Below, piece by piece: positions 43,980-57,247 of a stretch of 64,000 bases of DNA. The notes below the pieces were generated by a model. It was not told the DNA's origin and did no database searches. It saw nothing but the letters and a program-made list of their open reading frames with translations. The first letter of the stretch is position 1, and each line of letters opens with the position of its first letter. Made by a program: the position numbers and the translations under genes. Origin of the DNA: Lathyrus oleraceus (lineage: Eukaryota; Streptophyta; Magnoliopsida; Fabales; Fabaceae); the NCBI RefSeq assembly GCF_024323335.1, contig NC_066584.1:240215994-240279993 (forward strand). Direction: 5' to 3'.

Positions 43980-46900
43980 TGTAAGACCCCAATTTTGACC
44001 CTAAGATCCCTCATGTTATCTCATCATATGCATTGGCTTTGGGATCACACCTTGGCATCCTCCTTACCCCTCATTCGTTGGGTTTGCATTGGGAGAGATC
44101 ACCAAGCACATTTGATTGTATCATACTTTGTTTTTCCTTGTTTACTAACCCAAATACCAAAAATATGTCAATGTATAGTTTACTTCTTTTGTAGGTAGTG
44201 TGTGTGTGTTCACCAAGGCCTCATCAACCTCATATCTAGGGTTTAAGACCCTCAGTGCAAGGAGACTAATAAATATATTGTTCACATTGACTCTAGACAT
44301 TATATATGGATCCCCATGATCTTCATTTATCATTTTGATCAAGAATTCATCAAGAGTTTGAAGCTTGTTTGCCTTGGAAGCCCTAAGTCATCTGGGTATC
44401 TTGTGTGACTTCCTCGACAAGTTTCTTCAACATTTGATCAAGTATTTCAAGGGATACTTCATATTACATCATCTTATACATATATGATCCTCCATGATTC
44501 CAAGAGATCAAGAGAATTTCAAGTTTTCAAGATGATTCATGGTGGTTGACCAGAGAAAGTCAACTGGTAAAAACTAGGGTTCACTAGACCCTATCTCCTA
44601 CAATTTTTGTCATATGAAAATGATTCCAAAAGCAAAGTTACTCCTTATGACATTCCAAAAACTTTCTTGTTTATGTCAAGAGCTAGTTTTTCTAGGAAAG
44701 TGATTCTTTATGATGAAAGATTATAGGTTATTTTGTCTGAACCCTAGTTAAGAGGTCAACTTCCAAGGACCATAACTTGATCAATTTTAATGAGATGAAG
44801 ACCATTCAAGTTTCATGTACAAAATTCAAGATGTCCTCTCCGAATTTTTTCTTGGAAGAAATTCAAATTCAACCTACAAATGCATGTGCCAAGAGGAAAC
44901 ATTATAGGTCACTTTGGGCCATTACCATTGAACAAGAGATTTTCCTCAACTTCTAAAATGCATAACTCCTTCATGCCAAATCCAAATGAGTCCAAATTTG
45001 TCACCAAATTTAAAAGGTTTGAAAGAGATACAACTTTGATGAAGGAATGTTTTCCATTTTAAGCCCATAGCAAAATATATTCAAGGTGGAAAAATTGAAC
45101 ATTTGGCTTGGTACTTAGAAAAATTTCATTTATGTTTGATTTTCCAAACTTCCACCTTAAAATTCATCATTATCCAAGCTTCAAATGGAAAAATGTTCAA
45201 TTGGAAATCGAGTTTCGATTTCACTTCAATTTTGAAGTTGAAACTCCAAGAATCCAAGCTTTTCCTTTATCCAATTCAACTCCTGCAAGCTTCTGAAGTC
45301 AAGCCAAGACCAATTGGAAGCAAGATCAAGCAAGATTCAAGCTCCCTCGAAGGTGAATTTTCAGAAACTTTATCTCTTCGATTCTCTCTCAATTCTTCAC
45401 CATTCTCTTTGATTTTTGGTTGGCTGAAGTACTACCAATGTAGGTAACAAGATTGAGTTACTTTGAGGTCAAAACGAAGCAACTCAGTTCATGATCCTCA
45501 AAATTCAAATTCCTGTATCTTTTTATATACTTGGAATTGGAGAAAATCGAGGCCAGATTCAAGATCTTGAGCATTTTCTCTTTGAAATAGCGTCCTTGTT
45601 TTTTATTTTCCATTTTGATGAAGTTGGACCAGTCCGGTGGAGGTCATCGGAGAAGATGACCGGAGCCCTAGCTCCGCTGGTGTGTTGGCACACCTCCTGG
45701 CCATCTGATCATGTTGGAACGTTTTAATCCTGGCCTTTGGTTTGAATTACCACCCGTACACCACTTTGACTTGTGTCCACCATGAAACGTGTGTGTGTAA
45801 CCATCAGATATGCCACCCCAATTAATGAGGGAGATCTGATGGTCCTTGTTTTTTCTAATTTCTTTTTATTTTCTAAATTTTCATTTAATTCTTTTATTTT
45901 GTTTAATTCATATTAATTTCATTTTTAATCCAAAAAATATGGGACTTTCACCAAAAATCTTTAAATATTTATCTCTTTCATATTCTGAATTAAAATTATT
46001 TTTTGGATTAATTTTGATATTTTTCATGAATTAAATGTTTTTGTCCATATTTTAAATTGTTTAAAAATACTTCTGACTCTTCAAAAATAGTGATTTTTTT
46101 TGTCTAAGGTCCTTTAACCTTGTTTGACCTAGGATAAATCGCTTGGCCATTTATTTGGTGTTTTGAAGGGATTTTAGGTTTTGACCAAATTAAAATGTAT
46201 TTTAACTCACTTTTTATTTATTAAATGCTTAAAAATTATGTTGAGCCATTTTTATGGTCTTGTGATGTTTGACTTTCTGTTTGGGCCTTGGTCGAGGTTG
46301 ATTTGACTTTTGTTTGATCAAAACCATTGGATTTAGGGGATTGATAAAATGTACATTTCATCTCCCAAAATGAAGGAATGGTTTTGATTTGATGAAAATA
46401 CTCCCTTGGTCAATTTGTGTTTCTATCTTCTCCTCCCTCTTCATCTTCATCCCTATTCTTCTCGTTCCCTCATTTGGTCAATGAAATCTCTAATGTATTA
46501 AGGCTAATCCGTTCATCAATGACCTTGTGTCAGATGATTCAATACAAGCATGAATGAGATAGGTCCCTCCCTCTTGATATTTTCTTTTAGTGTGTTGTAT
46601 GTTTTAGGAGTTTGGTTCTTCATACCAAATCTCTAACATGCATTAACACCTAAATTTTTATTTCCCGACCTCAGATAGTTGTGACTTCTACATAAGTCCA
46701 ATTACGATTGCCTAACATATAGCTAAATTTGACCCCTAATGGCTTAGCATTCTAGTAAGTGATATTGTAAGTCTCCCATTCTTCATGGTATTGTGTGGAG
46801 ACTTGACCTTTTTTCCCTTCATGAGATCTAGTGGAATACTTGTTGAATTATCCAAGTTGGAGCCCTTCTCATGGAAGATGTCTTGGTTCAAGGCTTCATA

Positions 46901-48397
46901 CTTGTGAGTGAATGGTTGAGTGTTCTCCAAAGAATGACTTAATCAATTAAAAATCATCACTAACACTTGACTAACTTTTAACTAACATTTGGACTAACTT
47001 TTGTTAATGTTGATTTACTTTCAAGTCATTTATCTTATGCAATTTAAATCTCAGTCATTTAGCATTCATTGTCATTTACATTTTATTTTACTTGTTTATG
47101 TTTATGTCATTTTCACTTTGCTCATTTGAGCCATATGTTGTTATTGTATATATTTGTCTATGTGTTTTGACTTTGTTTGTGGTCTTAGGACCTTAAAATA
47201 CTTAATAACAACAAAAACCCTAAAGAATGTCTGGTGGTCTGTTGATCTTGATCTGAACTCTTGGACTTATAACTAGGCAACACTCCCTGTGCAAAAAGGA
47301 CTTGGCCAATGCCAACATTTTGAGACCAAGCTATTGTGAACCGAGCCTTCATCTTATGCAAGCCTTGGATCTTGTTTGAATTCATCTTCTACTCTGTCTT
47401 TGTGCTAATTGTTATTTTGACCTTGTGTCTGATGATTTACTTTGAGTTGATCAAGGAATATTTCATCTAATACATGAGAAGACAAAGAAGACTGCTAACT
47501 ATTGGAAGTGCTTGCTTGGATGTTACTATCTTTATTTGATGCCTTGATCTTTATGATGTATGAATATTGTTCATTGCTTATTGATCACTTCTTGATTAAA
47601 GTCCAAAGGAAATGAGTTTCTATATGACATTCTTGTCTGTTGGATTGCATCCCATTGGTCAGATATTTTCAACTCTTAACTTTTAAATTTGTGCTTAAGA
47701 TAGCCTCCTCATCTCCTCCCACTTCTTAAATTTCAAAATCTCTCTCCCTTTTCAAAAACTTCTTTTCTTGTGATTTCAAACCTAGACTTTGTCTTAATAA
47801 TTAGAAACTTTGGCCTTATGCCATTGAATTTTCAAACATTTTCTTAAATCAAATTTGTAAATAAACTTAATCATATTGAATTAAAATTTCAAAAGACCAA
47901 AAAGAACTAACAACTTCATTCAAACTTTTGGGCCTTTTGGGCCTTTTCTTATTAATTTTTTGTTAAAAGCAATTCACCAACTTATTTGAAATTTTTACCA
48001 CGAACTACGAGGTTTTGATCCCTCATTTTTATGTTGGTACGTAGGCACAAGTCCGAAGGTCTTGTCAAACACAAAAATATAATCAATGAATTCTTTTCTC
48101 ATCCATACACTCTATTTTTCTCAAATATATTTTATACCAAAAACATATGTACACATAAAAAAGGGCTCCCTAGGAGTACCTAGGACACTTTGGGTGCTAA
48201 CACCTTCACTTTGTGTAACCAACCCCCTTACCTGTAATCTATGGCATTTTATTAGTTTTGATTTGAAAACTTCTTATCTTTGGGTTTTGTTCGTACTTTT
48301 CTCTTTTCCTCTAGAAACAATAAAAACGTGGTGGCGACTCTGGTTTTATTAACATTAAGCTTATCCATAGCTTGATGGTCATGAATTTACCGCTACA
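43980..48397 (+). repeat. Element B 5' LTR (4,418 bp)
   Basis: TGTAAGACCCCAATTTTGAC to ATTTACCGCTACA, followed four bases later by the start of the primer-site region. It shares phrases in order with the interrupted LTR of A (CCTCAGATAGTTGTGACTTC near 46668; AAGGGCTCCCTAGGAGTACC near 48160; GTGGCGACTC near 48332). No gene seen. Confidence 0.87.
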
Positions 48398-48406
48398 AAA
48401 ATCAAG

Positions 48407-48424
48407 TGGTGACTCTGTTGAGGA
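48407..48424 (+). promoter_or_regulatory. Putative primer binding site of element B
   Basis: TGGTGACTCTGTTGAGGA starts with the TGG complementary to a tRNA CCA end and lies nine bases after the LTR. It looks like a diverged TGGCGACTC-type site, as used by Ogre elements that prime from tRNA-Arg. The tRNA identity is an inference. Confidence 0.55.
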
Positions 48425-49230
48425 CTAGTCCTTAATGGGTTTAGCCTACTTTTTTATGTGTATATATTTGTATATTTGATGTTTGTATACTTGTTTGTGT
48501 GATATAATTTGTCTATTGTGCTTGGTGATCTCTGAGTGGTGAGATAAGTTCTAACCCGAACTTGAGTGCAATTAAGATATGAGGATGTTATAATCATGTT
48601 CAACTTGTGTGGAATAGTCCTTAATAAGTTGGCTTGAGACCCATCTACTAAGTGTAAACCCTTTTGGAGTTACTAATGTCACACAAGTTATTTGTGATTA
48701 GGCATTACTTTCTCTGATTTAGGGTCCGAGAAGCTGAGGACCATAGAACATTTAACCCAACTTGGCCTATTTAGGACGTAGTGCAGAGGCTGCTCAGATG
48801 CAGACCTGATAACAGTTGTTACGCGATACTACACTCAGACGAGTTTCTCTTGAGAATATTATGAGTTGATGAGTCAGTCATCCTAACCTATAATATTCGA
48901 TAGATGGGATTAAGACTCTGGGAACTTCTTAGAACATGATCTACAGGTTTTTATCCTTATTACAATCCTTTGGGATGGTTCTTAACCCGATCAAGTCTCG
49001 TCAATATCAATGGAACTTGGGTGTTGATAAGGTGGAAACCATAATCCACCAAAATGGATAACTAATATTGATGATGACTTGATCCATCCCTTGACCTTTA
49101 TTTGTGTTTACCTTGTGTGTGATCCCTTATGTGTGATTGATGCATTCATACATACATGCGCATCATAACATTCATCACAGAAAAATAAATTTCAAGGAAC
49201 TGAGGTCATGTTTGCAAATATTTTCAGACT
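48425..49230 (+). other. Element B leader between primer site and ORF1
   Basis: About 800 bp, no ORF of note. Long untranslated leaders before ORF1 are usual for Ogre. Confidence 0.55.
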
Positions 49231-50675
49231 ATGGATTATGGATGAAGGAACACTAAGAAGTACAGTTTCAGATGTCCTGATTTGAAAGAGCTAAGGAAGT
49301 TGTCATCCTTTGTATTAGATCCCTTGGACTTCAAGAAACGTCATGGGAAGCTCTTATCTGTGTTATGTACTTATGTGGTTGAAGGACTTCTGAGTGTTTT
49401 GGTTCAATTTTATGACCCTCTCTACTAGTGTTTCACTTTTTCTGATTATCAGCTTGTGCCTACGTTAGAGAAGTATGCCCATCTCTTAGGAATACCCGTA
49501 TCTGACAAGGTACCTTTTAGTGGGTTGGAGGAGATTCCCAGATCTCATGTCATAGCTGAAGCTCTTCATCTGAAGAAATCTGAGATTGATGCTCATTTGG
49601 TGAAGAAAGGAGGTATTTTTTGGTTGACTTCTGAGTTCCTCATGGGTAAAGCTACTATCTTTTCTCAAGCCGGTAGTGTGGATGCTTTTGAAGCCATCTT
49701 TGTATTACTCATTTATGGTTTAGCTTTGTTCCCTAACATTGACGATTTTGTTGATATTAACGCCATTAGAATCTTCTTAATTGGGAATCATGTTCCTACT
49801 TTGTTGGGTGACATGTATTTCTCTTTGCATTTGATGAATTCTAAAGGTGGTGAGACTATTGCGTGTTGCGTTCCTCTTCTATACATGTGGTTTTTTTCGC
49901 ACATGCCTCAGACGCCTGCTTTCCTTGAGAACAAGCAATGTCTATGGTGGTCTCAGAGACTTATGTCTCTTACTAATGATGATATTGTTTGGTATGATTA
50001 TGCATTAAGTATCTTTGATATTATTGATAGTTGTGGCGAGTTCTCTAATCTGCCTCTCCCACAAGGAGGAATCAACTACAATCCTGCTTTGGCTCGTCGT
50101 CAACTTGGGTTCCCCTTGAGAGATAAACCTAATAACACTCAGTTAGAAGGTCTTTTCTATAAAGAGGGTAAAGATCCCCAACATTTGAAGCAGAGGATGA
50201 TACATGCTTGGCATAATATGCATAGGAAAGGAAGATCCGAGCTTGGTCCATGCAATTGTGTAGCTTTGGAAGCCTAGACTATTTGGGTGAAGAAGAGAGC
50301 TTTAGAGATGAAGATGTTGTACGCTAGTGAAAGACCTATGTCTTTGGTTGTGGTTGAGCCATCGACTCTCCCTAACCAAGATATAGAGGAGTTGGAAGAC
50401 ACACTCATTAAGATGAAGCAAGATAGAGATATATGGAAGAGCGGTTCCATGCTTTGAGCCGAAAGCATGAAAAGTTGCAACTTGAGTCGAAAGACAAAGA
50501 TGCACTTATTGAGATTCTTGAGGACAGAGCAATGAAGAGACAGAGAGAGCTAGAGGGTCTATCTTCCTCTAGTATGCCTCAACCTTCTGGTGCTTGGAAG
50601 AAGAGTGTTGATCAGTTAGTTCCTGAGAAGCCTCAGATTAAGGCGTCCTTTGAGTCTGAGATTCGAGGCATCTGA
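49231..50675 (+). pseudogene. Ogre ORF1 (DUF7745-like), broken
   Basis: Starts at ATG 49231. In-frame stops lie at 49243 (TGA), 49426 (TAG) and 50275 (TAG), and the frame shifts near 50433 before ending at 50675. The best-preserved part (49456-50277, 273 codons) has LVPTLEKYAHLLGIPV, GVKVPF-like spacing and WLTSEFLMGKA, features of the helical domain common in legume Ogre ORF1 proteins and related to plant mobile domains. The tail (ALSRKHEKLQLESKDKDALI) looks like a coiled coil and corresponds to the C1 fragment at 1-393. Function in the element is unknown. The domain name is from memory of the family. Confidence 0.65.
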
Positions 50676-52746
50676 AGGAAGTACGCACCCACAACCTGAT
50701 TATCTAATACAATTTCTAAGGGATCCTTAGGATGATAGTTTCCTTTTCTCTTGTATTTGTACTTTGGTTTCTGAAATTGTACTCAGTGTAATCCTTCCAA
50801 ATTTTATGAATAAAAAGAGATTTTATGGTTATTATTATTATATATTTGCAAATAGAACTTCATATGTTCCTTGAAATTAAAAAATAAAAAACATTGCATT
50901 TCATGCATCATTCACATAACAGGTTTTCTTCCGCAAAATGTCTTATCAGTTCTTCTTCTGTGCATCAGCCAAGCTGACTCACCGTTATAACACTCGTGCT
51001 AATCATCAAAGGAGAATGTAGCATCTAGAACAAGAGAACCGAGAGTTGAAGGATGAAATTGTCAGGTTAACGACGATGATTGAATCTGTCATTACTGCAC
51101 AGAACCAGTCATCACCAACTCCTGCAACTCCTCCCTGGAGGACTATTATTTATGAGGTATCTACCTTAACTGTTCCTATTACTTCAAGTCAATCTATTCC
51201 CTCTATGCCTTCTGGATTCCCTTGGGGAATGCCATCAAACTTTATGCCAAAAGGGTATGCGGCCACATTTGTTTCTCTGCCGGCATCTAACCCGGTCATG
51301 TCGGTGCCACCCCCTGTTGTTCACATTCTGCCTCGTGTTGAGGACATTATCTACCACTCTGAGCCGTCTGAGGGTTTGGATATGTATGAGAAGATGGATG
51401 AGATGAAAGATCAATTCCTCGAGCTGCGTAAAGAGTTGAAGACTTTGAGAGGAAAAAAATAGTTTGGGAAGAGTGTTGTCGAACTCTGCCTGGTCGCCAA
51501 TGTTAAGATCCCGATGAAGTTCAAGGTCCCCGACTTTGAAAAGTATAAAGGGAATACTTGCCCGCTAATCCATCTTGTGATGTATGCCACGAAAATGTCT
51601 ACTTAGATTGATAATGATCAGTTGCTGATTCACTATTTCCAAGACAGTTTGACTGGAGCTACCTTGAGGTGGTATATGGGTTTGGACAGTGCAAGCATAT
51701 GTACTTTCAATGACTTGGGCGAGGCCTTTGTCAAGGAGTATAAGTACAACGTGGATATGACGCCTGATAGAGACCAGTTGAGGTCTATGTCTCAAAAAGA
51801 TAAGGAGACATTCAAGGAGTATGCTCAGAGATGGAAAGAGCTTGTTGTCCAGATAAGTCCACCCATTAAGGAGAAGGAAATGACAAAAATCTTCTTGAAG
51901 ACGCTGAGTTCATTTTATTACGAACTTATGATCGCGAGTGCTCCCAATGACTTTACCGAAATGGTAAATATGGGAATGAGGCTAGAGGAAGGAGTCCGTT
52001 AAGGACGTTTGTCTAAGGAAGAAGCATCATCCATCAAGAAGTATGGTGGGAGTTTCTCAAAGAGGAAGGAAGGAGAGACTAACTCAGTGTCGGTGGGGAG
52101 GTAGAGGAGGCCTAATGTCAGAAAAAGTTCTCAACCTCGTCAACATCAACACCAAGTTTCATCCGTAATTCCTGTATTTTCCAATAATTCTAATCAATCA
52201 GTTACGATTCAACAACAACAACATCAATAACAACTGCAACAAATAACCAACTATAACAACAACAATAATCATCAGCAAAATTTTGAGAGGAAGAAGGTCT
52301 CCTTTGACCCTATTCCTATGACCTATGCAGAATTGTACCCATCTTTGTTTCTCAAGAACCTCATTCAACCAAGAAATCCTCCGCAAGTTCCTGAGCCACT
52401 TCCATGGTGGTTCAAACCTGGTATGCACTGTGTTTTTCACCAAGGAGCCCCTGGCCATGACATAGAGAACTTCTATCCATTGAAATATGAAGTCCAAAAG
52501 CTTGTGAAGAGTGGTATGGTGTCCTTTGAGGACAAAACGCCAAATGTGAAAGCCAATCCTTTTTCTGCTCATGGTAATGCTACTGCCAACATGGTGGACA
52601 GTTGTCTAGGGAATTTCCGAGTTTTTGATGTACGAAGTATCCATAGGTTGTTGGTGGAAATGCATAGAACCTTGTATTCAATTAGTGATTGTGAACATGA
52701 CCATGATGGTTGCGCAATCTGCAGTGTGAACCCCCATGGGTGTATG

Positions 52747-52975
52747 TGAAGGAGAATAGTGATTCAAAACGCAGCGGAATTAAAAAAATTTCTCCTTTAG
52801 TGATCCTTACAAATGGGCATGATCAGTGATAAAATCGTTACCTCTTGTGGCGATTGAAACCTTCGATGCAGATCTACAGAGCGACCACGAACGTTGAATG
52901 GTGACAATGCCTCTACTCAGTCCACACGAATGGACTCCTTCAATCTCAGTGCTAGTTGCTACGAATGGAGGCTTT

Positions 52976-53016
<41 letters not shown>

Positions 53017-54112
53017 GAAATTACAACTGCACAAATGCTTATGCACAAGGGTTCTATTTATAGAACCACTTGTGTGGGCTGCAAGCTAAAAAGTCCACTT
53101 AAGTGTATGTGGCCCATATCTTATGATATGTCAAAATCACTTAAGCGCATGGTACCTTACCATACTTCGTATTCTACTTAAGTACACTGTACCTTACGAT
53201 GTTCTACAATTCACTTAAGTGCACCGTACCTTACGGTATTCCATATTTACTTTATCTCTCATCATTCCGTCCTTTTGTGTGTGACCCTATAGGTTTTCGC
53301 GACATTAGCAATTATATTAAATCACGTATTTAACATAATAAACAATGAGCGGTATCTAGCAACACATCACTGCTACCCAAGACACGAAAATGTCATGTGA
53401 TTTGACAAATCCTTTTGTGATAATACTTATGTGTACAATTACCCTTTTTCCCTTATTTCTATATTGAACACAAGGCATAGACTATGTCATCCTTGTCCAG
53501 TTCAATATTGGGCCCATAGACATTTATCCTGTTACACAGGATGGGCAAATTCCATCTAGGTTACTCATGTCCCTCAACATGCTTTGTGGAGTACCCATCA
53601 ACTGTCTTTATGGTCATCCAGTTACGGACAATGTTTGATCAACAATAAGGCATTCGACTCTACATCTAGGGTCCATAGTGGTTTCAGGTCGAAGGGTGGT
53701 ATACACCATTATCATCATGAGAATAACTTATGACACTTTGCATAACATTCTATATAGTATTCTCATAGTAGGCCAATCCAGTATAAATATTACTCTTAAT
53801 AAAAATACCTATGTTTAAGACTTGATAACTCCTTATCCATGATCCATGAGATGTGATCATCAGTCTATATACATAATAGTCTTAATGCTTTAGTGTTATC
53901 CCACTTCACAATAAAGCTCGACTACAGATACTTTAAGAATAATACCCTTATGTTTAAAGGGATCTTATGATTAAGTCACACTTGATACATTAAACGGACT
54001 AGATATTCTAGGGACTTTATTAAATAAACATAATAAAGAAAAAACCTTTTATTATTAATAAATAATTCGATACAAGTACCAAAAGTATTGGCCTATAGGG
54101 CTTACACCAATA
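52747..54112 (-). mobile_element. Solo LTR, 1,366 bp, inserted in gag
   Basis: The plus strand runs TGAAGGAGAATAG to GGGCTTACACCAATA, flanked by the perfect duplication GTATG (52742-52746 and 54113-54117). Removing it and one duplicate restores the gag frame of element B exactly. On the minus strand it begins TATTGGTGTAAGCCC (probably a mutated TGTTGG) and ends CTCCTTCA. A TATA box lies in an inverted repeat at 53050-53067. The size and start resemble SIRE/Maximus-type Ty1/copia LTRs of legumes; that family call is tentative. Confidence 0.85.
52981..53013 (+). repeat. (AG)n microsatellite in the solo LTR
   Basis: Sixteen uninterrupted AG units. On the minus strand it is a CT run about 40 bp downstream of the TATA box, so it would lie in the LTR transcript leader. 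Confidence 0.9.
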
Positions 54113-54746
54113 GTATGATTGTCAAGAGGGATATCCAAAAGTTGATGGATGAGAATGTAATCCAGATTCAATAGTCGAGGGATATAGATGATGTGAATAT
54201 GATTGTGCCTGTATTCAAGACCCCTGAGTGGGTAGTTATCCAGTTTGATAGCAGCAACAATAATAATTTTAATAGACCAGTATCGTCGTTGGTTATACGG
54301 TTAGCGTGTCCTGTTCTATATGCATCCGATAAAGATGTACCATATCAATACAACACCACAATGATTGAGAATGGTCAAGAGGTTCCTGTACCAGTTGCAG
54401 ACTTAGTGGTAAATAGTGTTGATGTTGCGAAGGTAACCCGTAGTGGTCGTGTGTTTGGTCCAGTTTTTCCATAAGAAATATAAGATGTTTTTGCAAGTAA
54501 GAAGGAAGAGATTCTGGTGATGAATCCGGTTAGTGCTTCAATGTGTCAATCTGGTGAATCCAGCAAACTGAAGGCTAACGAAGATGATGAAGTTTTAAAG
54601 TTGATTAAAAGAAGCGAATTCAATATTGTGGAGCAGCTGCTCCAAACTTCGTCAAAGATCTTCATGTTATCATTACTGATGAATTCTGAGGCATACAGAG
54701 AAGCATTGCATAAAGTTCTAGAGCATGCTTATGTTGAGCATGATGT

Positions 54747-57247
54747 TGTCGCAACCTGAAAAAAGGAATGCGAAAAAGAGACAACCGGCGAAAAAGAAAT
54801 GACAGGAGAGTCGCCACCGTGTGTTATTTATCCCAAAGGAGGGAAAGGAAACGCTCGAAGTAAACCTGGAAAAAGGAAAGGAAAAGACACGGTCTCGCAA
54901 CCAAATCTTGGGTTCGGGAGTCGATTATGCGAAGGGAAGGTATTAGCACCCCTACGCATCCGTAGTACTCTACGGGATCCACTCTTGTTGTTCTTGCCTA
55001 AAGGGTGTGCGTTTATCTAAAGTACTATTTACTAAAAGAGGGGCCAAAAGAAAATGACTCGCACGGACGTCGCATCCACTGCATACGTATCTCATTTGAA
55101 TATGAGAATCAGAGTCTTCGTAGCTCGGCTACCTATGGGTTAAAGAGGGGTGTGTTTTTAGATGAACGACATTACTACGCAATCTACAGGATGCTCAACC
55201 TTTGGAGACTTACTCGCCTGTAGTAGAAGGAGTTAACGTGTTCTTAGGAGAAGAAAAATCAATGAGTTTGTTTGTTTTAAGAATGCTCATGCAAAAAAGG
55301 AAGTCCTAGACGAAGGAACCGTGCTACCTTAATTGACATGCAAACGAGAGACTATACGAAGCCTAGCAATCCTATGGGGAGACGATCACACCATATAAAA
55401 CAAACATGCATAGAGTAAAAAGGCCAACAAGGGGGCTCGAACATACATGGGTAGGGCTTTAGTCAAGAGGGGTCATATCAACCTCGACAAACAAGCCATG
55501 GAAGGGTAATCAAATGGGCTCTTAACCACTGAGACTGAACGTCAGGGTGAGCAGATCAAAAGGGTAATGAGGATAAGACCTCATAGCTCATAACCCTGGA
55601 CAGGGTGAGCTCATGACAAAAAGTGGGGATTCAGAAAGGTGGAACCCTCTCCACTGACGACCGGACAAAAGATCTTGGGCTTTGGTTCTGAAGCATCGAC
55701 ACGTAGTGCGAGCATAAAGAACGACACACTGAATAACGGGGGATTGACTACTAATCCCTTTTATCCGTCGATTTCCTCTTCATGGAGGTCTTTAGCACTA
55801 GTGCCTCTTCTTGGAGGTCTTTGGGCACAAAAGTAAACACACAAAAACATTGCATCCTATCGAGGTCTTCCAGCTAAATAAGCGGTAAAATACGGGAAAG
55901 ACGTAAAAGGGATCAAGAGATCTACCACACGGATAAAGATCCGAAGTAACAGCAACTAAAGAAATAAGAAACCCGGAGATCTCTCAGGCTAGCTCCAACA
56001 AAGAAAACAAGTCAGCAAAGCAATCAGAATAAATCTCCAAATGGTATCCCACAAATAAAGTGGAATACCAAGCAAGCTATCTCTTCAAGAGTCATGTGAG
56101 CCCTCACAAAAAACTCAACAGACACGTTAAAATGGCAAGATGGGGTGCAATCGAGAGTTTCACCAAACAGAAGAATCATAGCAACCACATGTATCATGCT
56201 ATTAAAGTTCATAAAAAGCTCATAAAAAGCAACCAAGGATAGGAGGCCTAAACCTCTTGTCAAACAAATGCATCAAAAGGGTATCAAAACTCAAAGTCAG
56301 GGGGCAAGGATCCACACATCAAGACATGACATACATACTAAAACATGTGCCCGGATGCAATAGAAAACATGTCAAAACAAAACGTAAAACAGATTAGAGA
56401 GCAAATAGAAAAACAAACAACTACTGTCATCATCGCCACTGCTTCGCTTAGCGAAGGCTTAGCGAAGCTTCGCTACAGGCTCGCTTAGCGAGGTGCTAGC
56501 GAATGCCTGCAGGTTCTAGATTCTTCTTTGATAAAAGTCCGATTTCAGGAACCCCAAACCCTATGGTACCCATTTCGGAAACGAAGTGATTAAACATTCA
56601 AGGCATTATTCTACACATTCATACATATCTAAACCCACACGCAAAACCTAACTATACCCACTCTCCCGGATTCAACCATAATACCTCATGCTTCAGGAAT
56701 TTCAAATTAAAAGCGTAAAGTAATGGGAATAAGGCAAACCTGATTGGAGAGATCGAATGAAATTGAATTGCACCATTGGGTTTGCAGAACAATCTTAGGG
56801 TTTATATGAGAGGGAATTAGTTCTTTGTAGCTGAGTTCCCTTCAGTCTCTGGAGGCTGCTCTGAATTCTTTAGAATCTCTCTCTAGGGTTTTGTTTTAAC
56901 GAAATTTAGAATTTATACTCTGATTTTCGCGGCTTGTGGGCTCAAATGAGAGAGGTCCAAGTCCAAGATTTTTCTGTTATATTTTTTTTATTTTCAAGAC
57001 GTGTGGGCTTCGCTTAGCGAAGAATTTGCTCGCCTAGCGAGCATGACAGTTCAGACTCTGGTGCACAATCTCCCCTGTGTGGACTGGTCATTTAGATAGA
57101 ACCCACAAAGTGACTTGGATGATATCCAAGCTTCTTGGACGATAAACTCTTGGAGCTAATTCTGATTGGCATGATGAAATGCAATATGAAATGTTAAATG
57201 ACCTAAAATGAATGCATGAATGAGGAGGGCAAATTTGAGGTGTTACA
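54747..57247 (-). repeat. C2 3' LTR (2,501 bp)
   Basis: On the minus strand TGTAACACCTCAAATTTGCC (57247) to GGTTGCGACA (54747), the same termini as the C1 LTR. Palindromes CTTCGCTTAGCGAAG and GCTCGCCTAGCGAGC lie at about 57008-57042, with a likely TATAAAT at 56917-56911 downstream. A second group of the same motif lies at about 56440-56510. Confidence 0.9.

Larger units (their letters stand above)
43980..54746 (+). mobile_element. Element B: decayed Ogre-like element, 5' half
   Basis: 5' LTR (43980-48397), primer site, ORF1 (49231-50675) and gag (from 50938), all on the plus strand. The 3' half is cut off at 54746 by insertion of C2, and gag is split by a solo LTR (52747-54112). ORF1 carries three stops and a frameshift. 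Gag carries nine stops but stays in one frame throughout, so it decayed mainly by substitution. The LTR family is that of element A. Confidence 0.87.
50938..54746 (+). pseudogene. Gag of element B, stop-riddled and split by a solo LTR
   Basis: ATG at 50938. The frame contains HRYNTRANHQR, a Gag domain at about 51540-51990 (IHYFQDSLTGATLRWYMG), an Asn/Gln-rich tract (52140-52275) and a knuckle-like CVFHQGAPGHDIENF (52435-52480). In that last motif the final Cys found in C1 is Phe. Stops occur at 51019, 51460, 51604, 52000, 52102, 52228, 54172, 54472 and 54481, all in one frame. After the solo LTR the frame resumes at 54118 and reaches a segment matching the pre-protease part of C1 (LKLIKRSEFNIVEQLLQT) before C2 cuts it off. 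Non-functional. Confidence 0.82.

Noticed and set aside
52978..53181. ORF starting in the AG microsatellite
   Set aside because: Its Arg-Glu repeat comes from (AG)n. It reads against the LTR's own direction and has no support.
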